DNA of 64,000 nucleotides from Holdemania massiliensis (GTDB lineage: Bacteria > Bacillota_I > Bacilli_A > Erysipelotrichales > Erysipelotrichaceae): the NCBI RefSeq assembly GCF_022440805.1, contig NZ_JAKNTK010000001.1:992001-1056000 (forward strand), written 5' to 3'. Position 1 is the stretch's first letter. Each line of letters begins with the position of its first letter. Below, piece by piece: positions 23,559-31,856 of the stretch. The translations under genes were made by a program, and so were the position numbers. Below the pieces are notes generated by a model. It was not told the origin of the DNA and made no database searches. It saw nothing but the letters and a program-made list of their open reading frames with translations.

Positions 23559-24692
23559 ATGAAACAAAATAATATGGTTGCCATGATTTTAGCAGGAGGA
23601 CGCGGCAGTCGTCTTCTTGATCTTACCAAAAAAGTCGCTAAACCGGCAGTCTACTTCGGCGGAAAGTATCGTATTATCGACTTTCCTTTAAGCAATTGTG
23701 CCAACTCGGGAATTTCCGTAGTCGGCGTTTTGACGCAGTATGAATCCGTACTGCTGAACTCGTATGTGGCACGGGATCACCACTGGGGATTGGATGCGCG
23801 CGACAGCGGCGTCTTCGTTCTGCCGCCGCGGGAAAAAGATAAGACCGGATTAGGTCTGTATCGCGGCACGGCGGATGCAATCACGCAGAACATCGACTTC
23901 CTGGATCAGATGGAAGCGGAATATGTGCTGATTCTTTCCGGCGATCACATTTACAAAATGGATTATGCGAAAATGCTGGCGCATCACAAAGCCAACAATG
24001 CGGATGCGACGATCGCAGTTCTGGCGGTTCCGTTAAAGGAAGCCAGCCGGTTTGGCATTATGAATACGGATGAAACCGATCGGATTATCGAATTCGAGGA
24101 AAAACCGGCGAAGCCAAAGAGCAATCTGGCTTCGATGGGAATCTATATTTTCAACTACAAGACGCTGCGCAAATATCTGACGGCTGATGAAAAAGATCCG
24201 AATTCCGAACATGATTTCGGCAAGGATATCATTCCGGCCTTCCTGCGTGACAACAAGATTCTGACGGCCTACCGCTTTAAAGGCTATTGGAAAGATGTCG
24301 GAACGATCGACAGCCTGTGGGAAGCGAACATGGATCTTCTCAATCCGGACAACGAGCTGGATCTGGGCGATTCGCAATGGAAGATTTATACTGAGGATGT
24401 ACCGACGCCGCCGCAGTTTATCGGCGAAGAAGCCGAGGTGGACAACTGTTATATCAACCAGGGATGCATCGTTAACGGCAGTGTGAAGAACTCCGTGCTG
24501 TTTACCAACGTGGAAGTCGGCAGCGGAGCTCAGGTCCTGGATTCTGTGATCATGCCGAATGCGGTGATCGGTGAGGGCGCCAAGGTAACCCGCTGCATCG
24601 TCGCGGACAATGTCGAAATCAGTCCGGGCGCCGTTGTCGGCCATAAGGACAGCGAGCATATTGAACTGATCGCAAAAAAGAGAGTGAAATAA
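23559..24692 (+). CDS. glgC: Glucose-1-phosphate adenylyltransferase, catalytic subunit
   Basis: GlgC makes ADP-glucose from glucose-1-phosphate and ATP, the committed step of glycogen synthesis. The nucleotide-binding signature MILAGGRGSRLLDLTK (about residues 9-24) is intact, followed by YRIIDFPLSNCANSGI, LYRGTADAI and ILSGDHIYKMDY. A C-terminal left-handed beta-helix is shown by repeated hexapeptides (VGSGAQVLDSVIMPNAVIGEG). I start at ATG 23559, which has GGGGG 8 bases upstream; ATG 23544 has no ribosome site. 377 residues. It forms an operon with glgD and glgA. Confidence 0.96.
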   Translation: MKQNNMVAMILAGGRGSRLLDLTKKVAKPAVYFGGKYRIIDFPLSNCANSGISVVGVLTQYESVLLNSYVARDHHWGLDARDSGVFVLPPREKDKTGLGLYRGTADAITQNIDFLDQMEAEYVLILSGDHIYKMDYAKMLAHHKANNADATIAVLAVPLKEASRFGIMNTDETDRIIEFEEKPAKPKSNLASMGIYIFNYKTLRKYLTADEKDPNSEHDFGKDIIPAFLRDNKILTAYRFKGYWKDVGTIDSLWEANMDLLNPDNELDLGDSQWKIYTEDVPTPPQFIGEEAEVDNCYINQGCIVNGSVKNSVLFTNVEVGSGAQVLDSVIMPNAVIGEGAKVTRCIVADNVEISPGAVVGHKDSEHIELIAKKRVK

Positions 24693-24705
24693 GGGGGACG
24701 GAAGT

Positions 24706-25821
24706 ATGTGTGACGCATTAGGAATTATTAACTTTGAAGACGCCTGTGTCGACATCACAGGTCTGATGGATTACCGCCCGGCTTCTGCGATCTCTTTTCT
24801 GGGTCGTTACCGTTTGATTGACTTCATGCTTTCCAATATGACCAATTCCGGGATTTCCCAGATTGAGGTGTTTATTAAAGACAAGCCGCGTTCCCTGATC
24901 GAACATCTGGGCAACGGCCGGCAGTACAACATCAACTCCAAGCGCGGACGCCTGAGTATTTTGTATGGTGAAAACCGGATCATGTCGGAGGTTTACAATC
25001 ACGATATTGCCAACTTCATGGACAACATTCAGTACATTGAAGAGGTCAACAAGCCTTACGTCATCATCGCGCCGAGCTATATGATCTATCAGATCGACTT
25101 CAATGAAGTCCTGAAATATCATGCCGAAAAGAATTCAGACGTAACCGTGATTTACAAATCGACGGATAATGCCAAGGAAGAATTTATCGGCTGCGATACG
25201 CTGTCGATGGATAAGGACAAGCGAATTGTCGCCTTTGAAAAGAACCGCGGCAAATACAAAACCCGCAATGTTTCGCTGGAAGCTTATGTCATGACGAAAA
25301 AGCTGTTTTTGGAACTGGTCCGCAAAGCTGCCAACACTAGCTCGCTGTATTGGTTCAAAGATATTTTGGCGGACAGCTGTGAAGATCTGCGGATCAACGG
25401 CTATGCGTTTAAGGGCATGGTTTACTGTGTCAACAGTCTGCGCAGCTATTTCAAGGCGAACATTGAACTGCGCACGCATGCCAAGGCGCGGGAGCTGTTT
25501 AAAGAAGATTGGCCGATTCACACCCGGACCAACGATTCTGCGCCGTCGCAGTATATGCCGGAAGCGAAAATCCGCGGCTGTTCGATTGCCAATGGCTGTC
25601 ATATTGAAGGCCATGTGGAAAACTGCGTCATCGGACGAAATGTCATTATCAAACGCGGCGCTGTCGTGAAAAACAGTGTGATTCTGCCGGGGGCGTATAT
25701 CGGTGAGGGCGCGAAGCTGGATCATGTTATCGTCGATAAGGCGGCGATTGTCAACCATGTTAAAAAGCTGGTCGGGACCGATGATTCCCCGATCTATGTG
25801 AAACGCAGAGATCGGATTTAA
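24706..25821 (+). CDS. glgD: GlgD, non-catalytic subunit of ADP-glucose pyrophosphorylase
   Basis: GlgD resembles GlgC through the fold (FLGRYRLIDFMLSNMTNSGI, then a C-terminal beta-helix). It lacks the GGxGxRL nucleotide loop: the N-terminus reads MCDALGIINFEDACVDITGL. In Firmicutes GlgC and GlgD form a heterotetramer in which GlgD modulates catalysis. 371 residues. It starts 13 bases after glgC, with a GGGGG site, and ends 12 bases before glgA, so the three are one operon. Confidence 0.94.
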   Translation: MCDALGIINFEDACVDITGLMDYRPASAISFLGRYRLIDFMLSNMTNSGISQIEVFIKDKPRSLIEHLGNGRQYNINSKRGRLSILYGENRIMSEVYNHDIANFMDNIQYIEEVNKPYVIIAPSYMIYQIDFNEVLKYHAEKNSDVTVIYKSTDNAKEEFIGCDTLSMDKDKRIVAFEKNRGKYKTRNVSLEAYVMTKKLFLELVRKAANTSSLYWFKDILADSCEDLRINGYAFKGMVYCVNSLRSYFKANIELRTHAKARELFKEDWPIHTRTNDSAPSQYMPEAKIRGCSIANGCHIEGHVENCVIGRNVIIKRGAVVKNSVILPGAYIGEGAKLDHVIVDKAAIVNHVKKLVGTDDSPIYVKRRDRI

Positions 25822-25833
25822 AGGAGGGGTCTT

Positions 25834-27267
25834 ATGAAATCAGTATTGTTTGTCGCAGCGGAAGGTTTGCCGTATATCAAAACCGGCGGACTGGCAGACG
25901 TTATCGGCTCGCTGCCGAAAATCTTGAATGAAAAAGGCATGGATGCCCGAGTTGTTTTGCCGCTGTATAAACGAATTGCTGAAAAATACCGCGGTGAGTT
26001 CACCAAGCTGAAAACAATCCCGATTCATGTCGGTGTAATCGACACGGTCGCGACCATTTATCAGTCGCAGTGGGAAAATGTCACCTATTATTTTATCGAA
26101 CATGCCGGCTATTTTGAAAGAGATGGACTTTACGGCTATCCGGATGACGGCGAACGGTTCGCATTCTATCAAAAAGCGGTGCTGGAAATGCTTTGGGCAT
26201 TGGATTTCTTCCCGGATATCATGCATTGCCATGATTGGCACACCGGGATGATTGCAGCGATGTGCCACATTCAGTATCCGGATGATCAGCGCTATCAGCA
26301 GATCAAGCACATGTATACGATTCATAACCTGGCTTTCCAGGGGAATTTCCCAGCCGATGTGCTGACGGACTGCCTGGGCATTGACCGCCGTTATTTTGAC
26401 GATGGTTCAATGCGCTTCCATAACGGTATCAGCTTCATGAAAACCGGAATTATTTTCTCGGATAAGATTACGACCGTATCGCCTTCTTATTCTCAGGAAA
26501 TTCTGACCGCGCAGTATGGCGAACAGATGGATGAAGTGCTGCGGTTCAGACAGAGCGATCTGTACGGTATCGTCAACGGAATTGATACCCAGATGTGGGA
26601 TCCGATGCAGGATCCGGCATTGCCGGCGCATTACAATGCAGAATCCGTGCTGGAAGGCAAGCGCGCCAACAAAGCTGCGGTTCAGAAAGAATTGGGGCTG
26701 CGGGTAGCGGACGATGTGATGATGATCGGGATTGTTTCCCGTCTGACCTGGCAGAAAGGCGTGTATCTGATCATTGAAAAGATGGCGGATATCATGGGTC
26801 TGGATATTCAGTTTGTCGTTTTGGGCACCGGGGAAACGCATATCGAAAATCAATTTAAGATGATGGAAGACAAATACCGCCGCCGGGCTGTGTATTACTG
26901 CGGTTACAATGATGAACTGGCGCATCGGATTTATGCCGGCTGCGACCTGTTCTTAATGCCGTCCTTGTTTGAGCCGTGCGGAATCGGTCAGCTGATTGCC
27001 ATGCATTACGGGGCGCTGCCGCTGGTGCGTGAAACAGGCGGCCTGCGTGATACGGTACACCCATACAACCAGTATACTAAGGAAGGCAACGGCTTCAGCT
27101 TTACCGCCTTCAACAGCCATGACATGCTTTACACGCTGCGCTGCGCCGCGGATACCTATTATCTCAATCGTGCGGATTGGGATCAGCTGGTTCAGCAGGC
27201 GATGGGAACGGATGTCAGCTGGAACCTGTCGGCGGATCAGTATACTCAACTCTATAACGAAATGTAA
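25834..27267 (+). CDS. glgA: Glycogen synthase, ADP-glucose type, GT5
   Basis: GlgA extends alpha-1,4-glucan from ADP-glucose. The N-terminal substrate loop is IKTGGLADVIGSLPK (residues 15-29), with Lys16 expected to contact the sugar nucleotide. The C-terminal Rossmann domain holds SRLTWQKGVYLI and the donor-binding PSLFEPCGIGQLIAMHYG. 477 residues, typical. AAAGGAGG precedes the ATG. The operon ends here at a terminator; branching enzyme and phosphorylase are supplied by the separate cluster 17-20 kb upstream. Confidence 0.97.
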   Translation: MKSVLFVAAEGLPYIKTGGLADVIGSLPKILNEKGMDARVVLPLYKRIAEKYRGEFTKLKTIPIHVGVIDTVATIYQSQWENVTYYFIEHAGYFERDGLYGYPDDGERFAFYQKAVLEMLWALDFFPDIMHCHDWHTGMIAAMCHIQYPDDQRYQQIKHMYTIHNLAFQGNFPADVLTDCLGIDRRYFDDGSMRFHNGISFMKTGIIFSDKITTVSPSYSQEILTAQYGEQMDEVLRFRQSDLYGIVNGIDTQMWDPMQDPALPAHYNAESVLEGKRANKAAVQKELGLRVADDVMMIGIVSRLTWQKGVYLIIEKMADIMGLDIQFVVLGTGETHIENQFKMMEDKYRRRAVYYCGYNDELAHRIYAGCDLFLMPSLFEPCGIGQLIAMHYGALPLVRETGGLRDTVHPYNQYTKEGNGFSFTAFNSHDMLYTLRCAADTYYLNRADWDQLVQQAMGTDVSWNLSADQYTQLYNEM

Positions 27268-27300
27268 AAGAAGCGAAAAAAAGCTTCTTTTCTTTTTCTT
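27266..27300 (+). terminator. Terminator of glgCDA
   Basis: AAAAGAAGC (27266-27274) and GCTTCTTTT (27283-27291) pair around GAAAAAAA and continue into CTTTTTCTTC. It overlaps the glgA stop codon. Confidence 0.85.
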
Positions 27301-27385
27301 CTTTTTGAGTTGAAATTCGGCTCGAAAACAAGAAAAAAAGACGCTCAGAGAGAGGGGAAAGCGACAATGGGGCAAGGTTGTCAAA

Positions 27386-27399
27386 AGAAAGCGCTATCA
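27386..27399 (+). promoter_or_regulatory. cre site upstream of pgk
   Basis: AGAAAGCGCTATCA matches the cre consensus TGWAANCGNTNWCA at 13 of 14 positions. It ends 35 bases upstream of the pgk -35 box. In Bacillus, cre sites in such upstream positions mediate CcpA activation rather than repression, which suits a glycolytic operon. Confidence 0.65.
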
Positions 27400-27434
27400 C
27401 CTTGATAAGATGATCACAAGCGGCTTTTTCCTAG

Positions 27435-27463
27435 TTTACTTCACTTCTTTCGGGTGTTATAAT
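27435..27463 (+). promoter_or_regulatory. Promoter of pgk-tpiA
   Basis: TTTACT (27435-27440) and TATAAT (27458-27463) are 17 bases apart, 28 bases before the pgk start codon. The weak -35 box is consistent with an activated promoter. Confidence 0.8.
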
Positions 27464-27491
27464 TTGAAATGTAAAAGGAGGAATTCTTAAC

Positions 27492-28688
27492 ATGGCAAAA
27501 CAAACTGTTCGTGACCTTGATGTTAAAGGAAAACGCGTCCTGGTTCGCGTCGACTTTAACGTACCTATCAAAGATGGAAAAATTACCAATGATAACCGTA
27601 TCGTTTCCGCTCTGCCGACAATCAACTATCTGACAGAGCACGGTGCAAAGGTTATCCTGATGTCGCATCTGGGCAAGATCGATCATAAAGATCCTGAAAA
27701 GTGCGAAGCTGGCAAGAAAAAGAACAACATGGCTCCGGTAGCAGAACGGCTGCAGGAACTGGTTTCCGGCAAGGTAACCTTCGTTCCGGTAACCCGCGGC
27801 GAAGAACTGGAAAATGCCATTGCAGCGATGAACGAAGGCGACATCGTGCTGATGCAGAATACCCGTTATGAAAAGGGCGAATCCAAGAATGATCCGGATC
27901 TGGCGGCGTATTGGGCAGGCTTAGGTGATCTGTTCGTTTCCGATGCGTTCGGATCAGTTCACAGAGCGCATGCTTCGACCGTAGGCATTGCAACGCATCT
28001 GCCTAGCGCCTGCGGATTCCTGGTTCAGAAAGAAATTGAAAATCTGAGCGCGGCCATCGACAATCCGAAGCGTCCGTTAGTCGCTATCCTGGGCGGCGCG
28101 AAAGTTTCCGATAAGATCGCAGTCATTGAGAACCTGCTGAACATCGCGGACAAGGTCATTGTCGGCGGTGGTATGGCGTATACCTTCTTAAAGGCGCAGG
28201 GTAAGGAAATCGGTACATCTCTGTTGGAAGAAGACCGCATTGAAATGGCGAAGGAATTCCTGGCTAAGGGCGGCGATAAGCTGATTCTTCCAGTTGATTC
28301 TGTCGTTGCCAATGCGTTTGAAAACGCAACGGAAGTCAAAACGGTCAGCAATGATGAAATTCCGGCAGGCTTCATGGGTCTGGATATCGGTCCGAAGTCG
28401 GTTGAACTGTTCAAGCAGGAACTGCAGGGTGCCAAGACGGTAGTCTGGAACGGCCCGATGGGCGTGTTTGAAAATCCAGCTTATGCTAACGGTACAATCG
28501 AAGTCTGCAAGGCTATTTCTGAACTGCCGGAAGCAATGACGGTCATCGGCGGCGGCGATTCTGCGGCAGCAGCGATCCAGCTGGGCTTCAAGGATAAGTT
28601 CACGCATATTTCCACTGGCGGCGGCGCTTCCCTGGAATACATGGAAGGCAAAGAACTGCCGGGCATTGCAATCATTCAGGAGAAATAA
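27492..28688 (+). CDS. pgk: Phosphoglycerate kinase
   Basis: Pgk transfers phosphate from 1,3-bisphosphoglycerate to ADP in lower glycolysis. The N-domain opens with GKRVLVRVDFNVPIKDG, and the hinge and C-domain contain LGGAKVSDKI (about residues 200-209) and the nucleotide loop VIGGGDSAAAA. 398 residues, typical. AAGGAGG precedes the ATG by 9 bases. tpiA follows after 4 bases. Neither gap nor phosphoglycerate mutase is in this window, so the ancestral glycolytic operon is split. Confidence 0.98.
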   Translation: MAKQTVRDLDVKGKRVLVRVDFNVPIKDGKITNDNRIVSALPTINYLTEHGAKVILMSHLGKIDHKDPEKCEAGKKKNNMAPVAERLQELVSGKVTFVPVTRGEELENAIAAMNEGDIVLMQNTRYEKGESKNDPDLAAYWAGLGDLFVSDAFGSVHRAHASTVGIATHLPSACGFLVQKEIENLSAAIDNPKRPLVAILGGAKVSDKIAVIENLLNIADKVIVGGGMAYTFLKAQGKEIGTSLLEEDRIEMAKEFLAKGGDKLILPVDSVVANAFENATEVKTVSNDEIPAGFMGLDIGPKSVELFKQELQGAKTVVWNGPMGVFENPAYANGTIEVCKAISELPEAMTVIGGGDSAAAAIQLGFKDKFTHISTGGGASLEYMEGKELPGIAIIQEK

Positions 28689-28692
28689 ATCA

Positions 28693-29436
28693 ATGAGAAA
28701 ACCAATTATTGTCGGAAACTGGAAAATGAATAAGACCTGCGCAGAAGCAGTCAGCTTCATCAATGAAATTGAACCGAAGCTGCACGGCGGCGCAGATTAC
28801 GGCATCGCAGCTCCGTTTACGGCGCTGAAAGACTGCGTTAACACCGCTAAGAATTTGCTTGTTGCCGCAGAAAACTGCCACTTTGAAGACAACGGTGCTT
28901 TCACCGGTGAAGTCAGTGTTCCAATGCTGGAAGAAATCGGCGTGAAATGGTGCATTATCGGTCATTCTGAGCGTCGTCAGATGTTCAATGAAACCGATGA
29001 AACGGTCAACAAAAAGGCAAAACGGCTGCTGGAAGCAGGCATCACTCCAATTCTGTGCATCGGCGAAACCGAAGCTCAGTTTGACGCCGGCCAGACAGAA
29101 GAAGTCATCCGTGCTCAGCTCAAAGGCGGCCTGGATGGACTGTGCCCGAAATGCGTTGCCAAGATGGTTCTGGCTTATGAGCCGATCTGGGCAATCGGTA
29201 CGGGCAAGAGCGCAACGAAGGAAATTGCGCAGAACTGCTGCCACATTGTCCGCGACCAGGTTCGCGTCATGTTCGGCGATGAAGCGGCCGACAGCGTTCG
29301 TGTTCAGTACGGCGGATCCGTCAAACCGAACAACATTAAGGAATACATGGCCATGGAAGATATCGACGGCGCTCTGATCGGCGGAGCTTCGCTGAAAACG
29401 GATTCCTTTGAAGAAATCATCAACGCTACAAAATAA
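28693..29436 (+). CDS. tpiA: Triose-phosphate isomerase
   Basis: TpiA interconverts dihydroxyacetone phosphate and glyceraldehyde-3-phosphate. Catalytic residues are Lys11 (GNWKMNK), His91 (IGHSERR) and Glu163 (AYEPIWAIGTG). The phosphate loop GTGKSA and the GGSV segment (QYGGSVKPNN) are intact. 247 residues from ATG 28693, preceded by an AGGAG inside the end of pgk; the frame itself begins 27 bases earlier, within pgk. It is co-transcribed with pgk. Confidence 0.98.
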   Translation: MRKPIIVGNWKMNKTCAEAVSFINEIEPKLHGGADYGIAAPFTALKDCVNTAKNLLVAAENCHFEDNGAFTGEVSVPMLEEIGVKWCIIGHSERRQMFNETDETVNKKAKRLLEAGITPILCIGETEAQFDAGQTEEVIRAQLKGGLDGLCPKCVAKMVLAYEPIWAIGTGKSATKEIAQNCCHIVRDQVRVMFGDEAADSVRVQYGGSVKPNNIKEYMAMEDIDGALIGGASLKTDSFEEIINATK

Positions 29437-29498
29437 GCTAAACTGACAAAATTCCCATCGATCCTCTGTCTATAATGAAGCCAAAAGGAGGCGTCGTT

Positions 29499-29687
29499 AT
29501 GAAAAAGAGGATCGGCGGGATTCTGATTGTTTCCGGCGCCATCTTGTTGCTGAATCCGACTCTGGACGTCCAACAGCTGATGGCCGGCGTGGAAACGATG
29601 CTGGTCAGCTACTGGCCGGTACTGCTGATTGTTCTGGGCCTGGCGCTGCAGAATGACAGCCGAAAAACAAAGAAAACACACCGTTAG
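29499..29687 (+). CDS. Small membrane protein, LiaI/LiaF-TM-like
   Basis: This 62-residue protein has two hydrophobic segments, GGILIVSGAILLLNP and YWPVLLIVLGLAL, spaced as in the LiaF N-terminal membrane domain (DUF5668-like), and ends with a basic tail. AAAGGAGG lies 8 bases before ATG 29499. A TATAAT at 29471-29476 suggests its own promoter, though no good -35 box is at the right distance. It sits between tpiA and eno. Envelope-stress function is only an analogy with LiaI/LiaF. Confidence 0.75.
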   Translation: MKKRIGGILIVSGAILLLNPTLDVQQLMAGVETMLVSYWPVLLIVLGLALQNDSRKTKKTHR

Positions 29688-29766
29688 CATTTGACTTTTT
29701 CCCAACGTTTTTAATGAGAAGGAAAAAGGAAAATAGAAGCAGGTAATCACAAGGAGGAAATTGAAG

Positions 29767-31065
29767 ATGCCTAGTATTATTGATGTTTACGCACGCGAAG
29801 TCCTGGACTCCCGCGGCAATCCAACTGTTGAAGTCGAAGTGACAACTGAATCCGGCGCGTTTGGCCGCGCAATCGTTCCATCCGGCGCATCCACAGGTGA
29901 AAGAGAAGCTCTGGAACTGCGTGATGGTGATAAGAGCCGTTTCATGGGCAAGGGCGTTACCAAGGCGGTTGCCAACGTTAACGATATCATTGCCGATGCT
30001 GTTTTAGGCATGGATGTTACTGATCAGAATGCGATCGACAAAGTGATGATCGAACTGGACGGCACAAATGACAAGTCGAAGCTGGGCGCGAATGCGATCC
30101 TGGGTGTTTCAATGGCTTGCGCCCGTGCTGCTGCGGATTACTATGATATGCCGCTGTATAAATATTTCGGCGGATTCAACGGCAAGACTCTGCCAGTTCC
30201 GATGATGAACGTCTTAAACGGCGGAAGCCATGCGGATTCCACCGTCGATTTCCAGGAATTCATGATTATGCCGGTTGGCGCTTCTTCTGTCAAGGAAGCA
30301 GTCAGAATGGGTGCAGAAACATTCCACAACCTGCGTAAAGTATTAAAGGGCAAAGGCTACAACACCAATGTTGGTGATGAAGGCGGATTCGCTCCTTCCT
30401 GCGTTGAAGGCAATGAAGAACCGCTGAAGCTGATCGTTGAAGCCATCACAGCAGCTGGCTATGTTCCGGGCAAGGATATCTGCATCGCTATGGACGTTGC
30501 GGCTTCTGAATTCTACAACACAGAAACAGGCAACTACGATCTGGAAAAATCCGGACAGGGCACAAAGACAACGGATGAAATGATCGCGATGTATGAAGAA
30601 TGGGTAGAAAAATATCCGATCGTTTCCATTGAAGACGGTTTAGGCGAAAGAGACTGGGACGGCTGGAAGAAACTGACAGACAAGCTCGGCAGCAAGATTC
30701 AGCTGGTCGGCGACGATCTGTTTGTCACCAACCCGGCAATCCTGAAGGAAGGCATTGAAAAGGGCATCGCGAACTCGATCCTGATCAAAGTCAACCAGAT
30801 TGGTTCCTTAACTGAAACCTTCGACGCGATCGAAATGGCGAAGAAGGCAGGCTATACCTGTGTTGTTTCTCACCGCTCCGGTGAAACAGAAGATACAACG
30901 ATTGCGGATATCGCTGTCGGCCTGAATGCAGGTCAGATCAAGACAGGTTCGATGAGCCGTACAGACCGGATTGCGAAGTACAATCAGTTAATCCGTATTG
31001 AAGATGAACTGGGCCCAATCGCTGAGTACCAGGGCATGGACTGCTTCTACAACGTTAAGAAGTAA
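29767..31065 (+). CDS. eno: Enolase
   Basis: Eno converts 2-phosphoglycerate to phosphoenolpyruvate. It starts PSIIDVYAREVLDSRGNPTV. Metal and catalytic residues lie in the SIEDGLGERDWDGW segment, the catalytic lysine in SILIKVNQIGSL, and the loop SHRSGETEDTTIAD is intact. 432 residues from ATG 29767, which lies 9 bases after AGGAGG; a TTG two codons earlier is too close to the ribosome site. A strong terminator follows. In many Firmicutes secG-rnr-smpB-ssrA would come next; here a 7-kb PTS island intervenes. Confidence 0.98.
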   Translation: MPSIIDVYAREVLDSRGNPTVEVEVTTESGAFGRAIVPSGASTGEREALELRDGDKSRFMGKGVTKAVANVNDIIADAVLGMDVTDQNAIDKVMIELDGTNDKSKLGANAILGVSMACARAAADYYDMPLYKYFGGFNGKTLPVPMMNVLNGGSHADSTVDFQEFMIMPVGASSVKEAVRMGAETFHNLRKVLKGKGYNTNVGDEGGFAPSCVEGNEEPLKLIVEAITAAGYVPGKDICIAMDVAASEFYNTETGNYDLEKSGQGTKTTDEMIAMYEEWVEKYPIVSIEDGLGERDWDGWKKLTDKLGSKIQLVGDDLFVTNPAILKEGIEKGIANSILIKVNQIGSLTETFDAIEMAKKAGYTCVVSHRSGETEDTTIADIAVGLNAGQIKTGSMSRTDRIAKYNQLIRIEDELGPIAEYQGMDCFYNVKK

Positions 31066-31084
31066 GTTCTAAGCACAAACCATG

Positions 31085-31119
31085 AAAGACAGACCTGAAT
31101 TCGGGTTTGTCTTTTTTTC
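31085..31119 (+). terminator. Terminator of eno
   Basis: AAAGACAGACC and GGTTTGTCTTT-type arms (31085-31095 / 31103-31114) pair around TGAATTCG with one mismatch and run into TTTTTTTC. Confidence 0.88.
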
Positions 31120-31144
31120 TTGTTAAAAATTTGTTTGTCATCGC

Positions 31145-31174
31145 TTGACAGTCTGATCCAGTTTAGGTTTAAAT
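31145..31174 (+). promoter_or_regulatory. Promoter of the HAD phosphatase gene with overlapping inverted repeat
   Basis: TTGACA (31145-31150) and TTAAAT (31169-31174) are 18 bases apart. The -35 box is the right half of an inverted repeat, TGTCA-TCGCT-TGACA (31136-31150), which could be an operator. Confidence 0.55.
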
Positions 31175-31208
31175 GAAAGCAAACAATGAATGAAAGCGGA
31201 GGAGAAAG

Positions 31209-31856
31209 ATGATAAAAGGGATAATCTTTGACTGTGATGGCGTATTAACGGATACGGAACCTAAGTTTACGAAAGGGATGATGGATCATCTGCATGCCTT
31301 GGGGATTCAGGCGGATCCGCAGGACTTGGAAACATTTTGCGGCATGACGCTGCGGCGCTCTTGCGAGGAAGTGATGAAGCGATACAAGATTGATCAGCTT
31401 GATCTTGATCAGTTTATCGAAGATGAACAGCGCTGTTATGACCGCTATTTTCAAGATGATCAGATGTTTCCCATGCCGGGATTAATGGGGTTTTTGGATT
31501 TTCTTCAAAAACAAGGAATTCAGCTGGCGGTCGCCACTTCTTCCAGTACAGCCTACATTCAGCACCTGTTGGACTTGTTTCAGATCAAAGACCGGTTTTC
31601 TGTCGTGGTTGCTGGGGATCAGGTGGAAAATGGAAAGCCAGCCCCAGATATTTATTATAAAGCTATGGCTGAATTAGGACTGCCCGGCAGTGAGTTAGCC
31701 GTTATTGAAGATTCTGAAAATGGAATTGCCGCGGCAAAAAAAGCCGGTCTTTACACGATCGGCTTCAAGGCTTCCGAGATTGTTCAGAACACAGCGCAGG
31801 CAGATGTTGAAGTCAGGGATTATGCTGAACTTATGCAGCTGAAAAACTTATTCTGA
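31209..31856 (+). CDS. HAD-superfamily phosphatase / beta-phosphoglucomutase-like
   Basis: HAD motif I is IIFDCDGVLTDTE with nucleophile Asp8 and acid Asp10. Motif II is VATSSST and motif III plus IV is GKPAPDIYYKA ... VIEDSENGI. A helical cap of about 60 residues after motif I marks class IA, as in beta-phosphoglucomutases and sugar-phosphate phosphatases. 215 residues. GGAGGAG precedes ATG. It converges with the PTS regulator, overlapping its end by 9 bases. Its position beside a sugar PTS operon suggests a sugar-phosphate substrate, which is inference. Confidence 0.87.
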   Translation: MIKGIIFDCDGVLTDTEPKFTKGMMDHLHALGIQADPQDLETFCGMTLRRSCEEVMKRYKIDQLDLDQFIEDEQRCYDRYFQDDQMFPMPGLMGFLDFLQKQGIQLAVATSSSTAYIQHLLDLFQIKDRFSVVVAGDQVENGKPAPDIYYKAMAELGLPGSELAVIEDSENGIAAAKKAGLYTIGFKASEIVQNTAQADVEVRDYAELMQLKNLF

